Positions 1 through 9,154 of a stretch of DNA of 64,000 bases are shown piece by piece. A model generated the notes under the pieces. That model saw only the letters and a program-made list of their open reading frames with translations, was not told the origin of the DNA and made no database searches. The DNA is from Prauserella cavernicola. GTDB taxonomy: Bacteria; Actinomycetota; Actinomycetes; Mycobacteriales; Pseudonocardiaceae. The position numbers and the translations under genes are program-made. The stretch lies in contig NZ_JAENJH010000009.1 in assembly GCF_016595675.1 (NCBI RefSeq), positions 1-64,000 on the forward strand, in the 5' to 3' direction. Position 1 is the first letter of the stretch, and each line of letters opens with the position of its first letter.

Positions 1-119
1 GTTTCGGTGGTTATAGCGGTGGGGTCACGCCCGGTCCCATTCCGAACCCGGAAGCTAAGCCCACCAGCGCCGATGGTACTGCACCCGAGGGGGTGTGGGA
101 GAGTAGGACACCGCCGAAC
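1..119 (+). rRNA. rrf: 5S ribosomal RNA
   Basis: The sequence has the classic 5S pattern: a 5' arm beginning GTTTCGGTGG, the loop CCCATTCCGAACCCGGAAG, the block GATGGTACTGC, and a 3' arm ending CACCGCCGAAC that can pair with the 5' end. It is followed at once by a strong terminator, so this is the distal end of an rRNA operon whose 16S and 23S genes lie upstream of the window. The exact ends are approximate by a few bases. Confidence 0.95.
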
Positions 120-130
120 TTAACTTCTGG

Positions 131-171
131 AGGCCCGTTAGGGTTGGTCTGATGGCCACCCTAACGGGCCT
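131..171 (+). terminator. rRNA operon terminator
   Basis: A perfect 13-bp stem (AGGCCCGTTAGGG pairing with CCCTAACGGGCCT) with a 15-nt loop ends in TTT 12 bp after the 5S gene. It fits an intrinsic terminator for the rRNA operon. Confidence 0.9.
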
Positions 172-214
172 TTAGCATGTCTACGTTCGAGTGCAGTTTT
201 CAGTAGGAGGACAA

Positions 215-1981
215 GTGTCCGAGTTCGGTCGGCGCGACTCACGGGACGACGGCGAGTCCGGTCGACCGCAACGCCGGAATGAGGGCAACCGCGGTTCGTA
301 CCGCAACGACCGCGAGGGACGTCCGAATCGCGGCGGCGGCCGCTTCGACGACCGGCGCGGTGGTTCGCGCGACAACGACCGCAGAGACGACCGTCCTCGC
401 GGCAAGGATCAGCGCCCCTCCCGGGACCGCGACGACCGCAGCCGTGGTGGCGAGCGCCCTTACCGCGACCGCAACGACGACCGTAGCCGTGGTGACCGGA
501 CCTACCGCGGCGGCGACAAGCCGCGCGGCGACCGCCCCTATCGCGATCGCGACGACCGTAGTCGTGGTGACCGGCCGTACCGCGGCGGGGACGACAGGCG
601 CGGCGGCGACCGTTCCTATCGCGGTGGCGATGACCGCGACCGTGGTGACCGTTCCTTCCGTGACGACCGTCCGCGCGGCGATCGGCCTTACCGGGGCGGC
701 GACAAGTCCCGTGGCGACCGTCCCTACCGGAGTGGCGACGACCGGTCGTACCGCGGCGGCGATGACCGTGGCCGGCCGCGTGGCGAGCGTTCCTACCGCA
801 GCGACGACAAACCCCAGGGCAAGCGTTCCTTCCAGGGCGGCGGCGACCGGTCCTTCCGCGACGATCGCAACCGTGGCGACAGGCCTTACCGGGGCGGCGA
901 CGATCGGCGTCGTGACGATCGCTCCTTCCGCGGTGACGACAAGCGTGGCGGCGACCGTCCCTACCGCGGTGGTGAGCGCTCCTTCCGCGGTGGCGACAAG
1001 CCTCGTGGGGACAAGCCCTACCGCAACGATGACAACCGCTCCCGCGACGAGCGGCCCTCTCGGGGTGGCGACTTGTACCGCGGCGAGCGTTCGAGCCAGG
1101 GTGGGGACAAGTCGCGTGGCGAGCGTTCCTTCCACGGCGGAGACAAGGCCCGTGGTGATCGTTCCGACCGGAGCGGAGACAACCGCGGCCGGGACTCCTA
1201 CCGCGGTGGAGACGACAAGTCGCGCGGTGAGCGCTCCTTCCGCGACGACCGGCCGAAGCGGGACGCGCGGCCCGGCGACGAGCGCGGCGACGAGGCCGTC
1301 GCGCGCGAACTGCTCGAAGCGCCGGAGCTGCCCGAAGGCATCGAGTACTCCGACCTCGACCCCGACGCGCGTCGGGAGCTGCGGTCGTTGCCGAAGGCGC
1401 TCGCCGAGCGCATCGGCAGGCACCTGGTCGCCGCGGGCACACTGATCGACGAGGACCCCGAGACCGCGTTCGCGCACGCCAAGTACGCGAAGACGAAGGC
1501 GTCGCGCATCCCGATCGTGCGCGAGGCCGCCGGGCTCGCCGCCTACCACGCCGGCAAGTGGTCCGAGGCGCTCACGGAACTGCGCGCCGTGCGCAGGATG
1601 ACCAGGACCGACGCCCACGTCGCCGTGATCGCCGACGCCGAGCGTGCACTCGGCCGTCCCGAGCGGGCACTCGACATCGCCAAGGAGACCGACGTCGCGA
1701 GCCTGCCGAAGGAGGTCGCCATCGAGCTGCGGATCGTCGCCGCCGGTGCGCGGCGTGACCTCGGTCAGCTCGACGCGGCCGTCGTGGCGCTGCAGGGCGA
1801 CGACCTGGACCCCAAGAACCGGAAGCCGTGGAGCGCCCGGCTCTTCTACGCCTACGCAGACAACCTGGCCGCGGCCGGGCGCGAAGAGGAAGCCATCCGC
1901 TGGTTCCTGCACACCGCGGAGGCCGACAGCGAGGACGAGACGGACGCCGCCGAGCGTGCCGCGGAGCTGGCCGGTGACTGA
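215..1981 (+). CDS. Arg/Gly/Asp-rich disordered repeat protein with C-terminal TPR-like domain
   Basis: 588 aa. The GTG start at 215 is preferred because AGGAGG lies 4 nt upstream; an upstream in-frame GTG at 191 lacks such a site. Residues 1 to about 355 are a low-complexity region built from imperfect repeats of the type DRPYRGGDDRSRG, rich in R, G, D, Y and S and almost certainly disordered. Residues of about 360-588 are helical with A/L/E-rich pairs resembling tetratricopeptide repeats (for example SEALTELRAV, EEEAIRWFLHTAEA). The position, just upstream of the HAD-tlyA-nadK-recN block, matches a TPR protein that I recall at this place in mycobacteria. RGG-like tails often bind RNA, so a link to ribosomes or RNA is an inference. 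It overlaps the next gene by 8 bp, so the two are probably co-transcribed. Function unknown. Confidence 0.85.
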   Translation: MSEFGRRDSRDDGESGRPQRRNEGNRGSYRNDREGRPNRGGGRFDDRRGGSRDNDRRDDRPRGKDQRPSRDRDDRSRGGERPYRDRNDDRSRGDRTYRGGDKPRGDRPYRDRDDRSRGDRPYRGGDDRRGGDRSYRGGDDRDRGDRSFRDDRPRGDRPYRGGDKSRGDRPYRSGDDRSYRGGDDRGRPRGERSYRSDDKPQGKRSFQGGGDRSFRDDRNRGDRPYRGGDDRRRDDRSFRGDDKRGGDRPYRGGERSFRGGDKPRGDKPYRNDDNRSRDERPSRGGDLYRGERSSQGGDKSRGERSFHGGDKARGDRSDRSGDNRGRDSYRGGDDKSRGERSFRDDRPKRDARPGDERGDEAVARELLEAPELPEGIEYSDLDPDARRELRSLPKALAERIGRHLVAAGTLIDEDPETAFAHAKYAKTKASRIPIVREAAGLAAYHAGKWSEALTELRAVRRMTRTDAHVAVIADAERALGRPERALDIAKETDVASLPKEVAIELRIVAAGARRDLGQLDAAVVALQGDDLDPKNRKPWSARLFYAYADNLAAAGREEEAIRWFLHTAEADSEDETDAAERAAELAGD

Positions 1982-2972
1982 CGCGGCGCTGCTCGACCGG
2001 CACGACGCCGTTCTGCTCGATCTCGACGGCACCGTTTACCACGGCCCGCAGCCGATCCCGCACGCCGCCGAGGCCATCGCCTCGGCGCGCGAGCGCGGGA
2101 CTCGGATCCGGTTCGTCACCAACAACGCCTCCAAAGCGCCTGACGCCGTCGCCGAGCACCTGCGCTCGCTCGGCGTCGCCGCCGACGTCGACGAGGTGCT
2201 GACGAGTGCCCAGGCCGCGGCCAGAGTGCTCCGCGAGCATCTGCCCGAGGGCGCGGTCGTACTCGTGGTGGGCGCGGGTGCGCTGGCCGCCGAGGTCGAC
2301 GGCGGCGGCCTGCGTTCGGTGCGCAAGGCGGGCGACGACGTCGCGGCCGTCGTGCAGGGGCATTCGCCCAAGACCGGCTGGGCCGACCTCGCGGAGGCCT
2401 GCATCGCCATCCGCGGCGGCGCGCTGTGGGTCGCGAGTAACACCGACGCGACCCTGCCCACCGAACGGGGCCTGCTGCCGGGCAACGGATCCATGGTCGC
2501 CGCGCTGAAGGCGGCCACGGACCGCGAGCCGATCGTCGCGGGCAAGCCGCAACCGCCCCTGTTCCTGGCGGCGGCCGAATCGGCAGGCGCGACCAGCCCG
2601 CTGGTGGTCGGCGACCGACTGGACACCGACATCGCCGGAGCCGTCGCGGCCGAGGTCGACTCGCTCGTGGTGCTCACCGGGGTCGCGACGCCGGCGAGCC
2701 TGCTCGCGGCGATCCCCGCCGAGCGTCCCCGCTACCTGTCCGCCGACCTCACCGGACTCGACGGCAAGGCCGATGAGCTGGAGATCGGTCCCCGCCCCGG
2801 CTGGCGCGTGGAACCGGGCGATGCCGCACTCGTGGTCACCTCCGACGGCGGGCACGACTCGCTCGAGTTGCTGCGGACGCTGTGCGCCGCGGCGTGGCGG
2901 CACGAGATCACGGCGGTGCGCGAGGGTGACGACGCCTCGGCGGGCGCGCTCGCGGAGCTCGGCCTGACCTGA
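1974..2972 (+). CDS. HAD-superfamily (NagD-like, class IIA) phosphatase
   Basis: 332 aa. HAD motif I LDLDGT (Asp16 and Asp18) lies near the N-terminus, motif II is VTNNAS, the motif III lysine is in GKPQPP and motif IV is VVGDRLDTDI. The long cap between motifs II and III is typical of the class IIA NagD/PGP/4-nitrophenylphosphatase-like family. These cytoplasmic enzymes hydrolyse small phosphomonoesters; the substrate cannot be read here. The C-terminal ~80 residues after motif IV are an extra region. The GTG start overlaps the previous stop by 8 bp, implying translational coupling. Confidence 0.9.
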   Translation: MTDAALLDRHDAVLLDLDGTVYHGPQPIPHAAEAIASARERGTRIRFVTNNASKAPDAVAEHLRSLGVAADVDEVLTSAQAAARVLREHLPEGAVVLVVGAGALAAEVDGGGLRSVRKAGDDVAAVVQGHSPKTGWADLAEACIAIRGGALWVASNTDATLPTERGLLPGNGSMVAALKAATDREPIVAGKPQPPLFLAAAESAGATSPLVVGDRLDTDIAGAVAAEVDSLVVLTGVATPASLLAAIPAERPRYLSADLTGLDGKADELEIGPRPGWRVEPGDAALVVTSDGGHDSLELLRTLCAAAWRHEITAVREGDDASAGALAELGLT

Positions 2973-3013
2973 CGCCTCCGCCGTTGCTCGGCCAGATCGG
3001 ATAGCGTTGAGGG

Positions 3014-3232
3014 GTGCAGGAACAGACGAACCCCGTACCGCGGCCGGTTCCGGGCCCGCCTCCCGGCGTGCCGGGGCCCGCACGGCAGGACACGGACCCC
3101 AGGGCCGGTATCGAGGAGGCCATCGCCGGGCTCGACGAGCTCGACGCACTGCCCCCGGCCGAGCACGTCGAGCGTTTCGACGCGGTGCACACGGAGCTGG
3201 CCGTGGCGTTGTCCAGCATCGACAAGGTCTAG
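3014..3232 (+). CDS. Small conserved hypothetical protein upstream of tlyA
   Basis: 72 aa with a Pro-rich N-terminus and an acidic helical C-terminal half (AIAGLDELDALPPAEHVERF). No catalytic motif is visible. It sits 2 bp before tlyA; a small protein at this place is conserved in actinobacteria. TAGCGT at 3002-3007 leaves 6 nt before the GTG, suggesting a leaderless transcript. GAGGGG directly before the GTG is too close to be a good ribosome-binding site. Function unknown. Confidence 0.75.
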   Translation: MQEQTNPVPRPVPGPPPGVPGPARQDTDPRAGIEEAIAGLDELDALPPAEHVERFDAVHTELAVALSSIDKV

Positions 3233-3234
3233 CG

Positions 3235-4050
3235 GTGCCTCGCAGGGCCCGCCTGGATGCCGAGCTCGTCCGCCGAGGGCTCGCCAGGTCACGGGAACAC
3301 GCCAGCTCGCTCATCGGTGACGGCAAGGTGACCGTTCGCGGCATGGTCGCCCGCAAGGCCGCCACCAGCGTGGAAGCCGACGCCGCCATCGTCGTCAAGA
3401 CCGCCGACGACCCCGGCTGGGCTTCGCGCGGAGCCCACAAGCTGCTCGGTGCGCTGGAAGCGTTCGAGCCGCAGGGGCTCTCGGTGAGTGGACGGCGCTG
3501 TCTCGACGCAGGCGCCTCCACCGGGGGATTCACCGACGTCCTGCTCCGCAAGGGCGCCCGGACCGTCGTCGCCGCCGACGTGGGGCGCGGACTGCTCGAC
3601 TGGCGGCTGCAGACCGACGACCGCGTGGTCGTACTCGACAAGACCAACGTCCGCAGCCTCACGCCCGAGGTGATCGGCGGCCAGGTCGACGTCGTCGTCG
3701 CCGACCTCTCGTTCATCTCGCTGCGCCTTGTGCTGCCCGCGCTCGCCGCGTGCGCGGGTGAGGGCGCCGACCTGCTGCCGATGGTCAAACCGCAGTTCGA
3801 GGTCGGCAAGGAGCGCCTAGGCAGCGGTGGCGTGGTGCGCGACCCCGAGCTGCGCGCCGAAGCCGTGCTCGACGTGCTCGCCGAGGCACAGGGTCTCGGG
3901 CTGAGCGCCCGCGGCGTCGTGGCCAGCCCGCTGCCGGGCCCGTCGGGCAACGTCGAGTTCTTCGCGTGGCTGCGCCGCGCCGAAGCGGGGGAGACCACCG
4001 CCGAGCCCGCCGAGCTCGTCCGCACCGCCGTCCGGGAAGGGCCGTCGTGA
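3235..4050 (+). CDS. tlyA: TlyA-family 16S/23S rRNA 2'-O-methyltransferase
   Basis: 271 aa. An N-terminal S4-type RNA-binding domain (RLDAELVRRGLARSREHASSLI, residues ~6-60) is followed by a Rossmann methyltransferase domain with the SAM-binding motif DAGASTGGF at residues 91-99, DLSFISL, and MVKPQFEVGKE. The family methylates 2'-OH groups of cytidines in 16S and 23S rRNA; in mycobacteria this affects capreomycin sensitivity. Annotation as haemolysin is historical. It overlaps nadK by 4 bp. Confidence 0.93.
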   Translation: MPRRARLDAELVRRGLARSREHASSLIGDGKVTVRGMVARKAATSVEADAAIVVKTADDPGWASRGAHKLLGALEAFEPQGLSVSGRRCLDAGASTGGFTDVLLRKGARTVVAADVGRGLLDWRLQTDDRVVVLDKTNVRSLTPEVIGGQVDVVVADLSFISLRLVLPALAACAGEGADLLPMVKPQFEVGKERLGSGGVVRDPELRAEAVLDVLAEAQGLGLSARGVVASPLPGPSGNVEFFAWLRRAEAGETTAEPAELVRTAVREGPS

Positions 4051-4994
4051 ACGCAGAACGCGAGCAGCGCGAGGTGCTCCTCGTCGTCCACCCAGACCGC
4101 GACACGACGCGAGGAGCGGCCAGAGAGGTCGCGGTGCGGCTCGCCGCGGCCGGGATCTGGCTGCGCGTCATCGACGAGGAGGTCCGCCGCCTCGTCGAAC
4201 CCGAGGACGCCGACATGCCGTGCACGGTCGTCGCGCCGGAGGAGAACCCCGCCAAGGGCGTCGAGCTGGTGCTCGTGCTGGGCGGCGACGGGACGCTGCT
4301 GCGGGCCGCCGAACTCGCCAGGCCGGCCGGCGTGCCGGTGCTCGGCGTCAACCTCGGCCGCGTCGGGTTCCTCACCGAGGCCGACTCCGACGCCCTCGCC
4401 GACACCGTCGACCGCGTGGTGGCGGGCCGCTACCGCATCGAGGAACGGATGACCATCGACGTCGCCGTGACCCTCGACGGAAAGCCGATCGCCGAAACCT
4501 GGGCGCTCAACGAGGCGAGCGTGGAGAAGTCCTCCCGCGAGCGCATCCTCGACGCGCTCATCGAGGTCGACGGCAGGCCGGTGTCGTCGTTCGGCTGCGA
4601 CGGCGTGCTGTGTTCCACGCCCACCGGCTCCACCGCGTACGCGTTCTCGGCGGGCGGCCCCGTGGTGTGGCCCGACGTCGAGGCGCTGCTGGTGGTGCCC
4701 AGCAACGCGCACGCGATGTTCTCCCGGCCGCTCGTGGTGTCGCGCTCGTCGGTGATCACCGTGCAGGTCGATCCCGACGGCTCGCCCGCTGTGCTCACGT
4801 GCGACGGGCTGCGGCACGTCGAGCTCGAGCCGGGAATGCGGGTGAGGGTCGTCGCTGGCTCGGTCCCGGTGCGGCTGGCCCACCTGTGGGACGGCCCGTT
4901 CACCGACCGGCTCGTGCACAAGTTCGCGCTGCCGGTGAAGAGCTGGCGCGAGCGCCACGATCGCCGGGGCAAGCGCGACGCCGAGTCGTTCTGA
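4047..4994 (+). CDS. nadK: NAD kinase
   Basis: 315 aa. The diagnostic GGDGT motif is at residues 79-83, and the second family signature (CSTPTGSTAYAFSAGGP) lies in the C-terminal beta-domain. The enzyme phosphorylates NAD to NADP in the cytoplasm; the actinobacterial form can often use polyphosphate, which cannot be judged here. The GTG start overlaps the tlyA stop (GTGA), so expression is likely coupled. The length is close to the family's usual ~300 aa. Confidence 0.95.
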   Translation: MNAEREQREVLLVVHPDRDTTRGAAREVAVRLAAAGIWLRVIDEEVRRLVEPEDADMPCTVVAPEENPAKGVELVLVLGGDGTLLRAAELARPAGVPVLGVNLGRVGFLTEADSDALADTVDRVVAGRYRIEERMTIDVAVTLDGKPIAETWALNEASVEKSSRERILDALIEVDGRPVSSFGCDGVLCSTPTGSTAYAFSAGGPVVWPDVEALLVVPSNAHAMFSRPLVVSRSSVITVQVDPDGSPAVLTCDGLRHVELEPGMRVRVVAGSVPVRLAHLWDGPFTDRLVHKFALPVKSWRERHDRRGKRDAESF

Positions 4995-5042
4995 TCGAGT
5001 CCGAGTCGCCCGGTTGTCGGTGGCGGCCGCTACGGTGGTGTC

Positions 5043-6860
5043 GTGCTGGCCGAGATGCGTATCCAGGGCCTCGGAGTCATCGAGGACGCCCTGCTCGAAC
5101 TGCACCCGGGATTCACCGTGGTGACCGGTGAGACGGGTGCGGGCAAGACCATGGTCGTCACCGGGCTCCACCTGCTCTCGGGTGGTCGCGCGGAGGCGTC
5201 CAAGGTCAGGACCGGTGCGGGCAAGGCCACCGTCGAGGGCAGGTTCGAGAACGTCACCGCCGAGCAGGCGACGAGGATCGTCGCCGACGCCGGTGCCGAT
5301 GTCGACGAGGACAGCAGCGTCATCGCGCTGCGGTCGGTGAGCCCCGACGGGCGCTCCCGTGCGCACCTCGGAGGGCGTTCCGTGCCGGTAGGGGTGCTCG
5401 CCGACCTGTCCGAGCAGATGCTGGCCGTGCACGGTCAGAACGACCAGCTGCGGCTGCTGCGGGCCGCCGAGCAGCGCGCCGTGATCGACCGGTTCGCCGG
5501 GGAGTCCGTCGCCGCTCCGCTCGCGGACTACCAGCGGGTGCGCGACGAGTGGATCGCCGTCGCCACGGAGCTGAGTGAGCGTTCCAGTCGTTCGCGCGAG
5601 CTCGCGCAACAGGCCGACATGCTGCGCCACGGGCTCACCGAGATCGAGGCCGTCGAACCCGCCCCCGGAGAGGACACCGACCTCACCCAGCAGGTGAAGC
5701 GCCTCGCCGCGGTCGACGAGCTGCGTGCCGCGGCGAGCGCGGCGAGCACAGCCGTGTCCGGCTCCGCCGAGGGCGACCCCGACGTCCCCGGTGCGCTCGG
5801 ACTGCTCGCCGAGGCCAGGCGCAGGCTGGCGGGCTCCGAGGACACCGTGCTCACCGAACTGGAGCCGCGGATCGCCGAGGCCGCCGTGCTGCTGGGCGAC
5901 ATCGGCGCCGAACTCACCACCTACCTCGACTCGCTCGACGCCGACCCCGAGCGGCTCGAGCGGATACTGGCCAGGCAGGCCGAGCTGAAGAAGCTCACGC
6001 GCAAGTACGCGGCCGACGTCGACGGCGTGCTCGCGTGGGCGGACGACGCACGCCAGCGGCTGGAGACGATGGACACCTCCGACGAGGCGCTCGCGCAGCT
6101 CGCGGCCCGCAGGGACGAGCTGGCGAACGAGCTGTCCGGGCACGCCGCCACCGTCACCGCGGCGCGGATCGCGGCGGCCAAGGAACTGGCTGGCGAGATC
6201 ACCGCCGAGCTGGCAGGCCTCGCGATGGGGCAGGCCGAGATCGAGATCACCGTGCGCAGCAGGCCCGCCGAGGCGGGCGATCCGCACGCGCTGCGCGTGG
6301 GTGGCGAGGAGGTGCACGCGGGCTCGGAGGGTGTCGACGAGGTCGAGCTGCTGCTCAAGGCCCACAACGGTGCTCCGCCCCTGCCCGTGCACAAGGCCGC
6401 GTCCGGTGGTGAGCTCTCGCGCGTCATGCTCGCCATCGAGGTGGTGCTCGCCCACGCCGACACGGTCGGCACCCTGGTCTTCGACGAGGTGGACGCCGGG
6501 GTCGGCGGCCGCGCGGCCGTGGAGATCGGCAGGCGGCTGGCGAAACTGGCGCGCAGCCACCAGGTCCTCGTGGTCACCCACCTGCCCCAGGTCGCCGCGT
6601 TCGCCGACCAGCATCTGGTGGTGGACAAGGGAACCTCCGGTGGCGTCACCCGCAGCGGCGTCCAAGTGCTCGCCCAGTCCGACCGCGTAGCGGAGCTGGC
6701 GCGGATGCTCGCCGGGCTCGACGGCACCGAAACGGGTCGCGCACACGCCGAAGAACTACTGAGCGCGGCCGAAACCTTTAAAAAGACACCCGAAACGGTG
6801 ACAAAGGCGCGCTCGTCGCGCGGTGCGAAGAAGAAGTCCGGGGGCGCAAAGAAGTCCTGA
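5043..6860 (+). CDS. recN: DNA repair ATPase RecN
   Basis: 605 aa SMC-like protein. The Walker A motif GETGAGKT is at residues 29-36, a long helical coiled-coil middle follows, and the C-terminal ABC signature SGGELSRVMLAIE precedes Walker B TLVFDEVDAGVGG. RecN acts at double-strand breaks with RecA. The last ~20 residues form a Lys/Ser/Gly-rich basic tail (KKKSGGAKKS). TACGGT at 5031-5036 ends 6 nt before the GTG start, suggesting a leaderless promoter. Confidence 0.95.
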   Translation: MLAEMRIQGLGVIEDALLELHPGFTVVTGETGAGKTMVVTGLHLLSGGRAEASKVRTGAGKATVEGRFENVTAEQATRIVADAGADVDEDSSVIALRSVSPDGRSRAHLGGRSVPVGVLADLSEQMLAVHGQNDQLRLLRAAEQRAVIDRFAGESVAAPLADYQRVRDEWIAVATELSERSSRSRELAQQADMLRHGLTEIEAVEPAPGEDTDLTQQVKRLAAVDELRAAASAASTAVSGSAEGDPDVPGALGLLAEARRRLAGSEDTVLTELEPRIAEAAVLLGDIGAELTTYLDSLDADPERLERILARQAELKKLTRKYAADVDGVLAWADDARQRLETMDTSDEALAQLAARRDELANELSGHAATVTAARIAAAKELAGEITAELAGLAMGQAEIEITVRSRPAEAGDPHALRVGGEEVHAGSEGVDEVELLLKAHNGAPPLPVHKAASGGELSRVMLAIEVVLAHADTVGTLVFDEVDAGVGGRAAVEIGRRLAKLARSHQVLVVTHLPQVAAFADQHLVVDKGTSGGVTRSGVQVLAQSDRVAELARMLAGLDGTETGRAHAEELLSAAETFKKTPETVTKARSSRGAKKKSGGAKKS

Positions 6861-6957
6861 CCGTCCGCTGTGGATCACGACACAGTGCCCGGTAATTGCC
6901 GACAGCGTCCCGGAGTGTCGGCAGAGTTTTGGCGCGCCCGTTTGTCACTATCGGCTC

Positions 6958-8142
6958 ATGAAACTCACCGGTCTGCTCGCACGAACCAAAGAGGCGTTGC
7001 CCGGCGTGAGTGGAGTCGCCAGGGTCGACCGACGCACGCGTGAGCTGCTGCGCAAGCTCGGGCCCGGTGAGATCGCCGTTCTGGACGAGGTGGACCTCGA
7101 CCGCGCCACCGCCGACGCGCTCGTCGAGGCAGGGGTAGCCGCCGTCGTCAACGCGGCACCGTCCATTTCGGGCAGGTTCCCCAATCTGGGTCCGGAAATC
7201 CTTGTGGGCGAAGGAATCCCGCTGATCGACAACGTCGGCGGTGAGGTGATCCGGCGAATCAAGGACGGCAGCCGGGTGCGGGTGCACGAGGGCGTCGTCT
7301 ACTCCGGTGAGAACCGGGTGGCCTCGGGCACCGTGCAGACCAGGGACAGCATCGCCGACCAGATGATCGAGGCCAAGGCGGGCATGTCCACCCAGCTCGA
7401 GGCGTTCTCGGCGAACACCATCGAGTTCCTGCGCCGCGAGCGCACGCTGATCCTTGACGGCGTCGGTGTTCCCGACCTGCGGATCTCCCTGCGCGACCGG
7501 CACGTGCTGGTCGTCGCGCCCGGCAACGGGCACGCCGAGGACCTGCGCGGGCTGAAGAAATATATCGCCGAGCACCGGCCGGTGCTGATCGGCGTGGATG
7601 CCGGCGCCGACACGCTGCGCGCCCACGGCTACACCCCCGACGTGGTCGTCGGCGACCCGAACGGGATCGAGGCCGACACGCTCAAGACCGGCGGTGAGGT
7701 CGTGGTGCCCGCGCAGCCCGACGGGCACGCTCCCGGAGTCCAGCGAATCCAGGACCTGGGCATCGGTGCGGTGACGTTCCCCGCCTCCGGTAATGCCGAG
7801 GACCTCGCACTGCTGCTGGCCGACACCCACGACGCAGGGCTGGTCGTGACGGTCGGATTCCAGGCCACGCTGCGGGAGTTCCTCGACCACGGCCGGTCCG
7901 GGTCGAACCCGTCCACCTTCCTCACGCGGCTCAAGCTCGGCACCAAGCTCGTCGACGGCAAGGCCGTGGCGACCCTGCACCGCGCCAGGGTGTCGCTCGG
8001 TGCCGTGGTGCTGCTGGTGCTCGCCGCGATCGTGGTCGTGATCGCGGCGCTGCTGGTGTCCGACGTCGGCAGCGTCTACCTCGACTGGGTTCGCGACACC
8101 TGGAACTCGTTCACAAGCTGGGTCAAGGGGCTCTTCACGTGA
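6958..8142 (+). CDS. steA: SteA-like cytokinetic-ring membrane protein
   Basis: 394 aa. The middle domain resembles thiamin pyrophosphokinase, with GVDAGADTL at residue 212 and VVVGDPNG after it. A single hydrophobic helix lies near the C-terminus (residues ~345-370), followed by a short amphipathic tail. I recall that SteA and SteB of corynebacteria act at the division septum. It overlaps steB by 4 bp. CACTAT at 6946-6951 lies 6 nt before the ATG, again suggesting a leaderless transcript. Confidence 0.85.
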   Translation: MKLTGLLARTKEALPGVSGVARVDRRTRELLRKLGPGEIAVLDEVDLDRATADALVEAGVAAVVNAAPSISGRFPNLGPEILVGEGIPLIDNVGGEVIRRIKDGSRVRVHEGVVYSGENRVASGTVQTRDSIADQMIEAKAGMSTQLEAFSANTIEFLRRERTLILDGVGVPDLRISLRDRHVLVVAPGNGHAEDLRGLKKYIAEHRPVLIGVDAGADTLRAHGYTPDVVVGDPNGIEADTLKTGGEVVVPAQPDGHAPGVQRIQDLGIGAVTFPASGNAEDLALLLADTHDAGLVVTVGFQATLREFLDHGRSGSNPSTFLTRLKLGTKLVDGKAVATLHRARVSLGAVVLLVLAAIVVVIAALLVSDVGSVYLDWVRDTWNSFTSWVKGLFT

Positions 8143-9086
8143 TTTCTCTGCGGTACCACATCGTCTCGATCGCCGCGGCCTTCCTCGCCCTCGCGATCGG
8201 CGTCGTGCTCGGTTCGACCGCGCTGAACGGGTCGTTGCTGTCCGGGCTCGCCGACGAGCGGGGCGATCTGACCAAACAGGTCAGTGACCTGGAGTCGGAG
8301 CGCAACGCGCTCGACGCCAGGCTGGCCGACGCCGACGCCTTCGCGGGCTCGGTCGGCGGCAAGGTCGTCTCCGGCGCACTCGACAAGCGCTCGGTGGTGC
8401 TCGTGACCACCGCCGACGCCCGGCCGACGGACCGCGACGCGCTCAAGGAGCTGATCGGCAAGTCGGGTGCCTCGGTGACCGGCGAGGTGCAGCTGACCGA
8501 CGCCTTCGCCGACCCGTCCAAGGCCGACCAGCTGCGTGAGGTCGTGACCAGGCTGCAGCCCGCCGGTGCCCAGTTCCCGACCGCGGGCGACCCCGGCACG
8601 CTCGCCGGTGCGCTGCTCGGTTCGGTGCTGATGCTGGACAAGGACTCCGCCGAGCCGCAGTCCTCCGGCGCCGAGCTGGCCGCCGCGATGGGCGGGCTCA
8701 CCGACGGCGGTTTCATCAAGCCGAGCCAGGACGTGCGCCCCGGGCAGCTCGCGGTGGTGCTGACGGGCGGCAAGGCCGACGGCGACGGTGCGGGTGACCG
8801 CGCCGCGACGCTGGCGAGGATGGCCGCGCAGCTCGACCGCTCGGGCGCGGGCGTGGTGCTCGCGGGCGATCCGGCCTCGGCCGAGGGCGCCGGCGCGGTG
8901 GGCGTCGCGCGCTCCGACACGTCGATGACGTCCGTGCTGTCCACTGTGGACAACGTCGACAGCGCCGCGGGCCGCGTGGTGACGATTCTCGCGCTGCGCG
9001 AGCAGCTCGAGGGCAACTCCGGGCGCTACGGCGTCGCGGGCAACGCGCAGGGCCCGGCGCCGGGCGTCAACCAGGAAGGTCAGTGA
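8139..9086 (+). CDS. steB: SteB/MctB-family envelope protein (copper transporter family)
   Basis: 315 aa. An N-terminal transmembrane or signal-anchor segment (residues ~8-30, IAAAFLALAIGVVLGSTAL) is followed by a short coiled coil (LTKQVSDLESERNALDARLADADAF) and a large extracytoplasmic domain. The mycobacterial homologue MctB has been described as a copper transport protein and the corynebacterial one as SteB, partner of SteA; the sequence does not decide between these roles. Translational coupling to steA supports a joint envelope or division function. Confidence 0.82.
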   Translation: MISLRYHIVSIAAAFLALAIGVVLGSTALNGSLLSGLADERGDLTKQVSDLESERNALDARLADADAFAGSVGGKVVSGALDKRSVVLVTTADARPTDRDALKELIGKSGASVTGEVQLTDAFADPSKADQLREVVTRLQPAGAQFPTAGDPGTLAGALLGSVLMLDKDSAEPQSSGAELAAAMGGLTDGGFIKPSQDVRPGQLAVVLTGGKADGDGAGDRAATLARMAAQLDRSGAGVVLAGDPASAEGAGAVGVARSDTSMTSVLSTVDNVDSAAGRVVTILALREQLEGNSGRYGVAGNAQGPAPGVNQEGQ

Positions 9087-9154
9087 CCTCCGGCGACCAT
9101 TTCCAAATCTGGTAACGTTCTCCCCGTCGGATTCTTGCGGGGAGGTGGGTCGGC

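Noticed and set aside
430-1250. Short direct repeats that could suggest a CRISPR array
   Set aside because: The repeats keep the reading frame, vary in sequence and encode DRPYRGG-type peptide units; there are no regular unique spacers and no cas genes.
1572-6746. A 1724-codon open frame on the minus strand
   Set aside because: It lies antisense to the 3' end of the TPR gene, HAD, tlyA, nadK and recN, which have clear motifs. Long antisense open frames are expected in high-GC DNA, and its translation is low-complexity without any domain.
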